Source: Hydrogenophaga crassostreae (GTDB lineage: Bacteria > Pseudomonadota > Gammaproteobacteria > Burkholderiales > Burkholderiaceae_C). Taken from it: 64,000 bases of DNA. The notes under the pieces are model-generated. The model was not told the DNA's origin. It did no database searches and worked only from the letters and a program-made list of their open reading frames with translations. Positions 32,895 through 40,665 of the stretch are shown piece by piece; position 1 is the first letter of the stretch, and each line of letters opens with the position of its first letter. Position numbers and translations under genes: made by a program. Location: the NCBI RefSeq assembly GCF_001761385.1, contig NZ_CP017476.1, forward strand, positions 4,143,501-4,207,500, written 5' to 3'.

Positions 32895-33869
32895 GTGGAA
32901 TACAAAGACTATTACAAGATCATGGAAGTGGAGCGAAGCGCTTCGCAAGACGAGATCAAGCGCGCGCACCGCAAGCTGGCGCGGAAGTACCACCCCGACG
33001 TGAGCAAAGAGCCCAACGCAGAGGAACGCTTCAAGGAAGTGGGCGAGGCCTACGACGTCTTGAAAGATCCCGAGAAGCGCGCCGCCTACGACCGCCTGGG
33101 CGCCAACTGGAAAAGCGGGCAGGACTTCCAGCCGCCACCCGACTGGAAAGCCGGTTTTGAAACCGGCGGCAGCGGGTTTGACGGTCAGGACATGGGCGAC
33201 CACAGCGACTTTTTCGAGTCGCTGTTTCGCCAGGCGCGCGCCAGCCAGTCGGCCGGTGGCGGCGGCTCGGCGCGCGGCGGTCAACATTTCCAGGCCAAGG
33301 GGCAGGACAGCCACGCCCAGATCCAGATCACGCTGGAAGAGGCTTACCACGGTGGCTCGCGCAAGGTCACGCTTCAGATGCCATCCATGGATGAGCAAGG
33401 TCATGTGGTCTTGCGCGAACATCCGATCGAGTTCAACATTCCGCGTGGGGTGCGCGCCGGTCAGCGCATCCGCCTGGCTGGCCAGGGCGGTCCGGGCCTG
33501 GGTCAGGGACCAGCCGGCGATCTGTACCTGGAGGTGGCCTTCCAGCCCCACAAGCATTACCGCGTGGACAAACACGATGTGTACCTGGACCTGCCTGTGG
33601 CGCCATGGGAGGCCGCGCTGGGCGCCACCATCGAAGTGCCCACCCCCAGCGGGAAGGTGGAACTCTCCGTGCCCGCCGGCTCCAGCGAAGGTCGCAAGCT
33701 GCGCCTCAAAGGGCGGGGTATTCCCGCGAAAACGCCGGGCGACTTCTACTTCGTTCTGAAGATCGCCCTGCCACCGGCCAACACCGATGCGGCAAAAGCC
33801 CTTTACGAGAGCATGGCCGGCGAATTCAAATCATTCAACCCTAGGGCACCACTGGGAGACGCGTCATGA
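32895..33869 (+). CDS. cbpA: Curved DNA-binding protein CbpA (DnaJ-type co-chaperone)
   Basis: 324 residues from the GTG at 32895, chosen because GGAAGG lies 6 bases upstream and the protein then begins M-E-Y-K-D-Y-Y like CbpA. A GTG at 32871 is the alternative. The J domain (~5-70) has the H-P-D motif (in K-Y-H-P-D-V-S), a Gly/Ser-rich linker follows (~85-135), and then two DnaJ C-terminal substrate-binding domains without the zinc finger. It stimulates DnaK and can bind DNA. Its stop overlaps the start of cbpM by 4 bases. Confidence 0.92.
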   Translation: MEYKDYYKIMEVERSASQDEIKRAHRKLARKYHPDVSKEPNAEERFKEVGEAYDVLKDPEKRAAYDRLGANWKSGQDFQPPPDWKAGFETGGSGFDGQDMGDHSDFFESLFRQARASQSAGGGGSARGGQHFQAKGQDSHAQIQITLEEAYHGGSRKVTLQMPSMDEQGHVVLREHPIEFNIPRGVRAGQRIRLAGQGGPGLGQGPAGDLYLEVAFQPHKHYRVDKHDVYLDLPVAPWEAALGATIEVPTPSGKVELSVPAGSSEGRKLRLKGRGIPAKTPGDFYFVLKIALPPANTDAAKALYESMAGEFKSFNPRAPLGDAS

Positions 33870-34192
33870 CCCAACCCCAACGACCTGCCACACCCGTGCA
33901 AGACCCTCAACACGGGTCACTGACGCTGGATGACCTTTGCCGGGCCTGCTCAGTGCAAAGCGAGTTCGTCCTGGCGATGCTTGAAGAAGGTGTGATCGAG
34001 CCCTCGGAAGGCGAGGCCGCCGAAAGCTGGCGTTTCACCGCCATCGAAGTGCATCATGTTTCCGTGGCCTGGCGTTTGCAGCGTGATCTCGGCGTCAATC
34101 TGCCCGGCGCCGCGTTGGCCTTGCAACTGCTGGACGAGGTCGAGACCTTGCGCGCACAACTGGCCGCACAAACGCCAGACGACGTCGGTTGA
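33866..34192 (+). CDS. cbpM: Chaperone modulator CbpM
   Basis: 108 residues. A MerR-like N-terminal fold (L-T-L-D-D-L-C-R-A-C, residues ~20-29) is followed by a helical region ending in a coiled segment (L-L-D-E-V-E-T-L-R-A-Q-L). CbpM binds the J domain of CbpA and inhibits its co-chaperone and DNA-binding activity. It is translationally coupled to cbpA (ATGA overlap), as in the usual cbpAM pair. Confidence 0.9.
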   Translation: MTQPQRPATPVQDPQHGSLTLDDLCRACSVQSEFVLAMLEEGVIEPSEGEAAESWRFTAIEVHHVSVAWRLQRDLGVNLPGAALALQLLDEVETLRAQLAAQTPDDVG

Positions 34193-34263
34193 ATGGGCGC
34201 GCGACGAAGACAACCAGATAACCGGCGCTTTCCCGTTCGAAAGATTTGAATCGCAAGGACAGA

Positions 34264-34323
34264 CGAGCCCATGGGCTCGGGCAAGCGGTATTCCGTTGAG
34301 GTGTTCAGTGTTCAGTGTTCAAT
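34264..34323. repeat. 16-bp palindrome and heptamer repeats between cbpM and plsC
   Basis: CGAGCCCATGGGCTCG (34264-34279) is a perfect palindrome. Three tandem heptamers, TGTTCAG-TGTTCAG-TGTTCAA, occupy 34303-34323 and run into the stop codon of the acyltransferase gene. The palindrome could act as a bidirectional weak terminator between these convergent genes, though no T run follows. Confidence 0.6.
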
Positions 34324-35071
34324 CTGATGACTGCAGTCCGGCAATCGCCGCGCGCACATCTTGCGCCCACATCCGTCGAGTTCGGCCCTCGGACGACTGG
34401 GCATCACCATAGGTCACAACGGCGCGCAGGCCGGTAGCGCGCAGCGTGGCCCATATCGATCCGATCAGCGTGGTGTCTCCAATGTAGGTCGGTGCATCGT
34501 GACGCGCGCCCGTCGGGGCATGTACAAACGACAGCCCCACAGGCAACACCGGTGCCTCGGCGGCAATGGCCGCCTCAAACAAATTGGAATGGAAAGGCAG
34601 CATCGTGACGCCGTCACCCGTCGTGCCTTCCGGGAAGATGGCGATCAGATCTTTGGCCTGGAGGCATTCGGCCACATGGTGCACCACCCGCATGGCATCG
34701 CGCCGCTTTTCACGCTCGATATACAAGGTACCAGCACCGGTGATCAGGCTGCCCAACAGCGGCCAATGCTTGACATCGGCCTTGGACACAAAACGCGCTG
34801 GCTGCACGGCGTTCATCACAAGAATGTCGAGCCACGACACGTGGTTGGCCACCACCAGGGCCGGCCCGCTGCGACATGGTTCTCCCCGCACAACCAGTTC
34901 CACCCCCAAGATGCGCAGAATTTCACCCGACCAATCGCGAACATGGTCGGTTCGCTGCACGGCACTCAAGCGCCCGAACCGGGTTCGAATGATCCACAAG
35001 CCTTGCACCACATGCGCCGTGGCACGCAGCAAACGCCACAATGCAGCGACCGGTGAACGTTGAGCCGTCAC
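34319..35071 (-). CDS. plsC: 1-acyl-sn-glycerol-3-phosphate acyltransferase (PlsC-like)
   Basis: 250 residues. The catalytic N-H-V-S-W-L-D box (N-H-x4-D) lies near residue 72 and the phosphate-binding F-P-E-G-T-T box near 143. A hydrophobic segment next to the N-terminus suggests membrane association. It transfers an acyl chain to lysophosphatidic acid in phospholipid synthesis. Its start overlaps the stop of pyrC by 4 bases, making it the last gene of the pyrimidine operon. Confidence 0.9.
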   Translation of the reverse strand: MTAQRSPVAALWRLLRATAHVVQGLWIIRTRFGRLSAVQRTDHVRDWSGEILRILGVELVVRGEPCRSGPALVVANHVSWLDILVMNAVQPARFVSKADVKHWPLLGSLITGAGTLYIEREKRRDAMRVVHHVAECLQAKDLIAIFPEGTTGDGVTMLPFHSNLFEAAIAAEAPVLPVGLSFVHAPTGARHDAPTYIGDTTLIGSIWATLRATGLRAVVTYGDAQSSEGRTRRMWAQDVRAAIAGLQSSD

Positions 35072-36405
35072 ACCGCCCCTGATGCAGCGTCGAAGGCCAC
35101 ATACCCACCCACGACAGTGGCACGAACCTGAACCGGCAACTCGTGCCCCCCAAAAGGCGTGTGCTTGCCCTGGCTGCGCAGCCCCTCGGGCTCGATGCGC
35201 CAGCTTCGATTGCCATCAAAGATGCAAACATCGGCCTGTCCACCGACGCTGAGCTGCCCGACGCTGTGTTGCAAAGTACCCAGACTGTTGCCCAGCACGG
35301 TCTGCGGACCACGGGTCAACACCGACAACGCTTGCATCAACGCCAGGCCATCTTGCTGCGCCCATTTGACGGCCAGGCCCAGCAACAGCTCCACGGCAGT
35401 GGCGCCCGGTTCTGCTTCGGCGAACGGCAAAATCTTGGCATCCGCTGAAACGGGGTTGTGGTCCGAGACCAGCGCATCGACGGTGCCATCGGCCAGGCCG
35501 GCCCGCAGCGCGTCACGGTCGCGTTGCTGACGCACCGGGGGCTGCAACCGCAGGCGGCTGTCGTAGTAGCCGATGTCGACATCTGTGAGGTGCAGGTTGT
35601 GCACACTCACGTCGCAGGTTACCGGCAGGCCATCGGCCTTGGCTTGCCGAATCAGCTCCAGTCCGGCTGCGCTGCTGATGCGGCAGAGGTGCACGCGGGC
35701 GCCCTTGCCGTCATTGGCCTTGCCCTTGCCCTGCGCAGCGCGCATGATTTCAAACAGCGTGTGCAGCGCGATGGTTTCGGCCAGAACCGGGATTCCCGAC
35801 AAGCCCATGCGGGTCGCCAAGGCGCCGCTGGCAGCGACGCCCTTGCCCATGTAAAAGTCTTGCGGTCGCAACCACACCGTGTAGCCAAATGTGGCGGCGT
35901 ATTGCAAGGCGCGTTGCAACACCTGCGTGTTCACGATAGGCACCTCTGCCTGGCCGAAACCGATGCACCCCGACTCGGTGAGCTCTGCCATTTCGGTGAG
36001 GACTTCGCCTTGCAAGCCGCGCGTCAATGCCCCAATCGGGAACACGCGTGACTGGTGCAGTTTCTCAGCGCGGAACTTGAGCATGTCCACCAATCCCGGT
36101 TCATCGAGCACGGGGTCGGTATCGGGTGGGCAGACCAGAGAGGTGACGCCACCGGCCACAGCAGCGCCCATCTCGCTCTCGAGCATGCCCGCATGCTCCT
36201 GGCCCGGTTCTCGCAACCGCACCGCCAGATCCACCAACCCCGGGGCCACGATGCAGCCCGCTGCATCGATCGTGCGGCTCGGCTGGAAGTCGGCAGCGAC
36301 CTGGCCAATGGCGATGATGCGGCCCGCTGCAATCGCCACATCGGCAATTTCGTCGCGGCCCGAGGCAGGGTCCATCACGCGACCATTTTGAATCAGGATT
36401 TTCAT
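35068..36405 (-). CDS. pyrC: Dihydroorotase-like protein lacking the metal site (PyrC')
   Basis: 445-residue amidohydrolase of the class I dihydroorotase family. Where active enzymes have D-x-H-x-H followed by R-E-P-G, this protein reads V-D-L-A-V-R-L-R-E-P-G, so both metal-binding histidines are lost. The later catalytic D-H-A-P region reads S-D-H-N-P-V. This is the pattern of the non-catalytic DHOase subunits (PyrC'/PyrX) that support the dodecameric aspartate carbamoyltransferase in pseudomonads and relatives. A functional dihydroorotase must then be encoded elsewhere. It lies downstream of pyrB after a 130-base gap. Confidence 0.88.
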   Translation of the reverse strand: MKILIQNGRVMDPASGRDEIADVAIAAGRIIAIGQVAADFQPSRTIDAAGCIVAPGLVDLAVRLREPGQEHAGMLESEMGAAVAGGVTSLVCPPDTDPVLDEPGLVDMLKFRAEKLHQSRVFPIGALTRGLQGEVLTEMAELTESGCIGFGQAEVPIVNTQVLQRALQYAATFGYTVWLRPQDFYMGKGVAASGALATRMGLSGIPVLAETIALHTLFEIMRAAQGKGKANDGKGARVHLCRISSAAGLELIRQAKADGLPVTCDVSVHNLHLTDVDIGYYDSRLRLQPPVRQQRDRDALRAGLADGTVDALVSDHNPVSADAKILPFAEAEPGATAVELLLGLAVKWAQQDGLALMQALSVLTRGPQTVLGNSLGTLQHSVGQLSVGGQADVCIFDGNRSWRIEPEGLRSQGKHTPFGGHELPVQVRATVVGGYVAFDAASGAV

Positions 36406-36535
36406 TGACGCCCTCTTGGCAACAAACGCCGTAAACAGCGGAAAGCGGAACCGGTTTGCGGCAGGGCGGCCCCCTGCGGGGACAACCCCGATGGAAGGCA
36501 GCGAGCCGCGCAGCGGTCAAGCGTGGGAGCCATAC
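36406..36535. other. GC-rich spacer between pyrB and pyrC'
   Basis: 130 bases in an otherwise tightly packed operon. It contains CCCCCTGCGGGG (36471-36482), able to form a short hairpin, and GC-rich text resembling intergenic repeats common in Comamonadaceae. No gene is seen. Confidence 0.4.
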
Positions 36536-37498
36536 TCATGCTTCATTCCCCGCCACGATGCCCATGACGGCCATGCGCACAGCAATGCCGAACGTCACCT
36601 GCGGCAAGATCACACTCTGAGGGCCATCCACCACGGCCGAATCGATCTCGACCCCCCGGTTGATGGGCCCCGGATGCATGGCGATGGCGTCGGGTTTCGC
36701 CCAGCGCAGGCGCTCAGGTGTCAAGCCAAAACTCTTGAAGTACTCCTGACTGGATGGCAGCAACGCACCGCTCATCCGCTCGTTTTGCAGGCGCAGCGTG
36801 ATCACCACATCACAGTCCTTGATGCCCTCTTCCAGGGTGTGGCACACGCGCACACCCATGTGGGTCATGTCGCTGGGCACCAGTGTTCGTGGACCCACCA
36901 CGCGCACATCAGGACACCCCAAGGTGGTCAGGGCATGGATGTCGGAGCGAGCCACACGCGAGTGCAGCACATCGCCGACGATGGCCACGGAGAGGTTGGT
37001 AAAGTCTTTTTTGTAGTGCCGGATGGTGTACATGTCCAGCAGCCCCTGCGTGGGGTGTGCATGGCGACCATCACCGGCGTTGACCACGTGCACATGCGGC
37101 GCTACGTGTTGCGAGATCAGATACGGAGCGCCCGACTCGCTGTGGCGCACGACAAAGATGTCGGCGGCCATGGCGCTGAGGTTGGCAATGGTGTCGATCA
37201 GCGACTCGCCCTTGGCCGTGGAGCTGCGCGCGATGTCGAGGTTGATCACGTCGGCACTCAATCGCGTGGCGGCAATTTCAAAGGTGGTTCTCGTGCGGGT
37301 GCTGTTCTCAAAAAACAGGTTAAAGACGCTTTTCCCGCGCAACAGCGGTACCTTCTTGACTTCGCGGTCGTTCACGCTCACGAAGTTGCCTGCGGTGTCC
37401 AGAATCTGCGTGAGGATTTCGCGCGACAAACCCTCGGTCGAAAGCAGGTGAATCAGCTCGCCATTTTTGTTGAGTTGGGGGTTTTTTCGGAGTTGCAT
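36536..37498 (-). CDS. pyrB: Aspartate carbamoyltransferase catalytic subunit
   Basis: 320 residues. It catalyses carbamoyl phosphate plus aspartate to carbamoyl aspartate, the committed step of pyrimidine synthesis. The carbamoyl-phosphate box F-F-E-N-S-T-R-T-R-T-T-F-E lies near residue 60, and the H-P-T-Q motif (G-D-G-R-H-A-H-P-T-Q-G-L-L-D) near 139. It starts 5 bases after pyrR and is followed by the inactive pyrC', matching class A aspartate carbamoyltransferase complexes. No pyrI regulatory chain is present, as expected for that class. Confidence 0.96.
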   Translation of the reverse strand: MQLRKNPQLNKNGELIHLLSTEGLSREILTQILDTAGNFVSVNDREVKKVPLLRGKSVFNLFFENSTRTRTTFEIAATRLSADVINLDIARSSTAKGESLIDTIANLSAMAADIFVVRHSESGAPYLISQHVAPHVHVVNAGDGRHAHPTQGLLDMYTIRHYKKDFTNLSVAIVGDVLHSRVARSDIHALTTLGCPDVRVVGPRTLVPSDMTHMGVRVCHTLEEGIKDCDVVITLRLQNERMSGALLPSSQEYFKSFGLTPERLRWAKPDAIAMHPGPINRGVEIDSAVVDGPQSVILPQVTFGIAVRMAVMGIVAGNEA

Positions 37499-37503
37499 GG
37501 TAT

Positions 37504-38028
37504 TCAGGCGCCCACTTTTTTCTTTTCCAGCACAAAGCTCAGCCGACCACTGTCCTCGTCCTTGGCCAGTTCCAGCAACTGGTCTTCGGGCAGGCTGACA
37601 GAGGCGGCCTTGTAGCTGGCTTGAACCGGCAACTCGCGCCCCGCGCGGTCCACCAACACGGCCAGCTGAACCGCAGCGGGTCTGCCGTAGTCATAAAGCT
37701 CATTGAGCACGGCCCGAATGGTGCGCCCGGTATAGAGCACATCGTCGACCAAGATCACATGCGCGCCGTTCACATCAAAGGGCAGCACCGTTTGCGCGCT
37801 CATCGCCAGACCGCGTTGCGCAAAATCGTCGCGGTGCATGCTGGAAGAGATCACACCCGCATCGCCGTCCAGGCCAAGGTCGCGTTGCAGGCGTTCGGCC
37901 AGCCAGGCACCACCCGATGTGATACCCGCCAGATACGACGGCTTGGGCGTGGCAGCCAACAGGGCTGCGACACCCTCGCGAAGCTGGCTGTACAACGCCT
38001 CGGCGTCTATTGGGGTCGGTGAAGTCAA
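37504..38028 (-). CDS. pyrR: PyrR regulator / uracil phosphoribosyltransferase
   Basis: 174 residues. The PRPP-binding motif V-I-L-V-D-D-V-L-Y-T-G-R-T lies near residue 95, with the phosphoribosyltransferase type I fold. PyrR senses UMP/UTP and, in many bacteria, binds pyr mRNA to control attenuation; it also has weak uracil phosphoribosyltransferase activity. Its start overlaps the stop of ruvX by 4 bases. Whether it regulates this operon by RNA binding in this organism is not shown by the sequence. Confidence 0.92.
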   Translation of the reverse strand: MTSPTPIDAEALYSQLREGVAALLAATPKPSYLAGITSGGAWLAERLQRDLGLDGDAGVISSSMHRDDFAQRGLAMSAQTVLPFDVNGAHVILVDDVLYTGRTIRAVLNELYDYGRPAAVQLAVLVDRAGRELPVQASYKAASVSLPEDQLLELAKDEDSGRLSFVLEKKKVGA

Positions 38029-38459
38029 GGCAAACTCCTCAAAAACTGTTCCAGGATGATGCAGGCCGATGCGGCATCCGCATCTTTTGCGCCCAATGCG
38101 TGGGCCTCGGTGGTGCTGTAACGTTCATCCACCTCAAACACCTTCAAACCAAAACGGCCCCTCAACTGACGGGCGAATTTCAATGCGCGAGCGGTGTTCT
38201 CATGGGCCGCCCCGTCGGGGTGGTAAGGCACACCGACCACCAGTGCGTCTGGCTCCCATTCTTTCAGGCGAAGTGCGATTTGCGCCAGTCGGGCTTCGCT
38301 GCCCGGGGCGGCAATCGTGCTTTGGGGCGAAGCACTGCGGGAAAGCCGGTTGCCACTCGCCACGCCGGTGCGCTTCAGGCCGTAGTCAAAAGCCAGAAAG
38401 CGCTGAAAGTGTGCGGGCACTTCCGTGGACGAGGCCAGCTGCGTTGCCGCCGGGTTCAT
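38025..38459 (-). CDS. ruvX: Holliday junction resolvase-like nuclease RuvX (YqgF)
   Basis: 144 residues with an RNase H-like fold. The first catalytic Asp is in F-L-A-F-D-Y-G-L-K-R-T-G-V-A (residues ~24-37), the middle motif is V-V-G-V-P-Y-H-P-D-G (~95), and the third acidic site is V-D-E-R-Y-S-T (~118). Family members act in 16S rRNA 5' maturation and possibly in recombination. The gene overlaps yqgE upstream and pyrR downstream by 4 bases each. Confidence 0.93.
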   Translation of the reverse strand: MNPAATQLASSTEVPAHFQRFLAFDYGLKRTGVASGNRLSRSASPQSTIAAPGSEARLAQIALRLKEWEPDALVVGVPYHPDGAAHENTARALKFARQLRGRFGLKVFEVDERYSTTEAHALGAKDADAASACIILEQFLRSLP

Positions 38460-39046
38460 GCGTGACCCGCGTCAGGCGAAAGCATCCAGGATTCCAGGCC
38501 CAGCAAGGCCATGGCGCGGTCATACCGCTCTTCCACTGGCGTCTCGAAAATCAACTTGGGATCGGCTTCTACAGTCAACCAGCTGTTTTCGGTGATTTCG
38601 GATTCCAGCTGGCCTTCGCCCCATGAGGCATAACCCAGGGTCACGAACACCTTGCTTGGACCGGCGCCTGAAGACATGGCTTCGAGCACATCTTTGGAAG
38701 TGGTCATCTCCAGTCCGCCAGGAATGCTCAGAGTAGACGCATAGACCGATTCACCCTCCCCGACATCGATGGCTTCGTGCAGAACAAAACCGCGCTCGGT
38801 TTGTACGGGGCCGCCCTGAAACACAGGAACCGTGGTCAGGTCTTCCCGCCCCAGGGGAAGGTCGACCTTTGCAAACAACCCGGGCAAGAGAATGTCGCTG
38901 GGCTTATTGATCACCAAACCCAGGGCCCCGCGCTCGCTGTGCTCACACATGAACACAACGCTTCGCCGGAATAGTTCGTCACTGAGACTGGGCATCGCAA
39001 TCAAAAAATGATTGGTGAGGTTGATGGCGTCAGAATCAGCGGTCAT
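38456..39046 (-). CDS. YqgE/AlgH family protein
   Basis: 196 residues. The N-terminal L-T-N-H-F-L-I-A-M-P-S-L motif and the central E-R-G-A-L-G-L-V-I-N-K-P-S mark the UPF0301 family. The function is unknown; it is called AlgH in pseudomonads after an alginate phenotype. It is the first gene of the yqgE-ruvX-pyrR-pyrB-pyrC'-plsC operon, and its start faces the divergent photolyase gene 71 bases away. Confidence 0.92.
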   Translation of the reverse strand: MTADSDAINLTNHFLIAMPSLSDELFRRSVVFMCEHSERGALGLVINKPSDILLPGLFAKVDLPLGREDLTTVPVFQGGPVQTERGFVLHEAIDVGEGESVYASTLSIPGGLEMTTSKDVLEAMSSGAGPSKVFVTLGYASWGEGQLESEITENSWLTVEADPKLIFETPVEERYDRAMALLGLESWMLSPDAGHA

Positions 39047-39117
39047 GCACCGATTTTAAGCGGTGGCCCAGTGTTTCGCCGCTCGAGCAATTGAGCCCCT
39101 TGGAGTCTTGAACCGCC

Positions 39118-40638
39118 ATGAACAGCTACGACAAAGGTTTGATGTGGTTTCGCCGCGATCTGCGCGCCGATGACAACGCCGCGCTGTATCACGCGTTGAA
39201 ATCCTGTCGGCAGGTCTGCTGCGTCTTCGTATTTGACACCGCCATTCTTGACCCGCTGATAGAGCGGGGCCTGGTGGCAGACCGCCGCGTTGAGTTCTTG
39301 CACGCTTCCGTGACCGAACTGCATGAGCGCCTGCGTGAACTCGGCCGGGAACATGGCATCGAAGACGCCGGGTTGATCATTCGCCACGCGCAAGCCCAGG
39401 CAGAGATTCCGCAACTCGCCGAGGCATTGGGGGTGCAGGCGGTGTTTGCCAACCACGATGACGAGCCGGCAGCGCACGCGCGCGATGCCCACGTACTCGG
39501 TGATCTTGCCCACCGCGGCATCATGTTTCACGGATTCAAAGACCACGTAATTTTCGAGCGCCGCGAGATCCTGACCCAGGCGGGACAACCCTTCGGGGTA
39601 TTCACCCCCTACAAGAATGCATGGTTCAAGGCATTGGAGGCCTTCCACCTGAAAAGCTACCCGGTACAACGGTATGCCAGCAACCTGGCGCCACTGGAGA
39701 AAGCTTGCCCAATGCCGCCTCTTGAGACCCTGGGTTTTTGCACCACCAACCTGGCTCAACTCAAGGTTCCCACCGGGACCAGCGGGGCCCAGGCCTTGTT
39801 TGAGGACTTTGTCGAGCGCATTGACCTCTATGACAAAACCCGGAATTTCCCGGCGGTCAAAGGTCCGAGCTACCTGGGCGTTCACCTGCGCTTTGGCACC
39901 ATTTCCGTTCGGCGGGTCGCTTCTGTCGCCTATGGCATGCACTTGCAAGGTATGCAAGGAGCAAGCACCTGGTTGTCCGAGCTCATTTGGCGCGATTTTT
40001 ACCACCAGGTGATGGCCAATTTCCCCCACGTGGTGGAGCACGCGTTCAAGCCCGAATACGACCAGATCAAGTTTGAACACGGCAAACATGCCAAAGATCT
40101 GTTCGCGGCCTGGTGTGAAGGGCGCACGGGCTACCCGCTGGTGGATGCGGCCATGGCGCAGATCAACCAGACCGGGTACATGCACAATCGCCTGCGCATG
40201 GTGGTGGCGAGTTTTCTGGTCAAAGATCTGGGTATCGACTGGCGCTGGGGAGAAGCCTATTTCGCCGACCACCTGATTGATTTTGATCTTGCGGCCAACA
40301 ACGGCGGCTGGCAATGGGCAAGCTCCACCGGCTGCGATGCCCAGCCTTATTTCCGCATATTCAACCCCGTCACTCAGAGCGAGCGTTTCGATGCGGGTGG
40401 CAAGTTCATCCGGCGCTACCTCCCTCAACTGGCTGGGTTGCCCGACGCCGTGATTCATGCGCCGTGGAAAGCCAACGAGGTGGAGCTGGTGGCAGCGGGC
40501 GTTGCGCTGGGCAAGAACTACCCCAAACCCATCGTGGACCACGCCCAGGCACGCGAGCGCACCTTGTTGCGCTATGCGGTGGTCAAGAAGCCCGGCAAAA
40601 CACCAAAGCCGGAATCCCAAGCCAGGGCCCCTACATAA
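39118..40638 (+). CDS. phrB: Deoxyribodipyrimidine photolyase (class I CPD photolyase)
   Basis: 506 residues. The N-terminal antenna-binding Rossmann domain begins G-L-M-W-F-R-R-D-L-R. The C-terminal FAD domain has the signature W-S-E-L-I-W-R-D-F-Y around residue 285 and T-G-Y-P-L-V-D-A-A-M near 338, followed by M-H-N-R-L-R-M and the W-Q-W-A-S-S-T-G-C-D-A-Q-P-Y-F-R segment, all typical of class I CPD photolyases. It repairs UV-induced cyclobutane dimers using blue light. It diverges from the yqgE operon and converges on the chpA gene. Confidence 0.95.
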   Translation: MNSYDKGLMWFRRDLRADDNAALYHALKSCRQVCCVFVFDTAILDPLIERGLVADRRVEFLHASVTELHERLRELGREHGIEDAGLIIRHAQAQAEIPQLAEALGVQAVFANHDDEPAAHARDAHVLGDLAHRGIMFHGFKDHVIFERREILTQAGQPFGVFTPYKNAWFKALEAFHLKSYPVQRYASNLAPLEKACPMPPLETLGFCTTNLAQLKVPTGTSGAQALFEDFVERIDLYDKTRNFPAVKGPSYLGVHLRFGTISVRRVASVAYGMHLQGMQGASTWLSELIWRDFYHQVMANFPHVVEHAFKPEYDQIKFEHGKHAKDLFAAWCEGRTGYPLVDAAMAQINQTGYMHNRLRMVVASFLVKDLGIDWRWGEAYFADHLIDFDLAANNGGWQWASSTGCDAQPYFRIFNPVTQSERFDAGGKFIRRYLPQLAGLPDAVIHAPWKANEVELVAAGVALGKNYPKPIVDHAQARERTLLRYAVVKKPGKTPKPESQARAPT

Positions 40639-40665
40639 AGGAACCCTGCGCCAACCAGCGCGTGA

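Noticed and set aside
35068..36405. pyrC as a broken pseudogene
   Set aside because: The frame is full length and operon-embedded, and the missing histidines match the known non-catalytic DHOase subunit class.
39043..40620. 525-residue minus-strand frame over the photolyase
   Set aside because: Antisense of a canonical photolyase.
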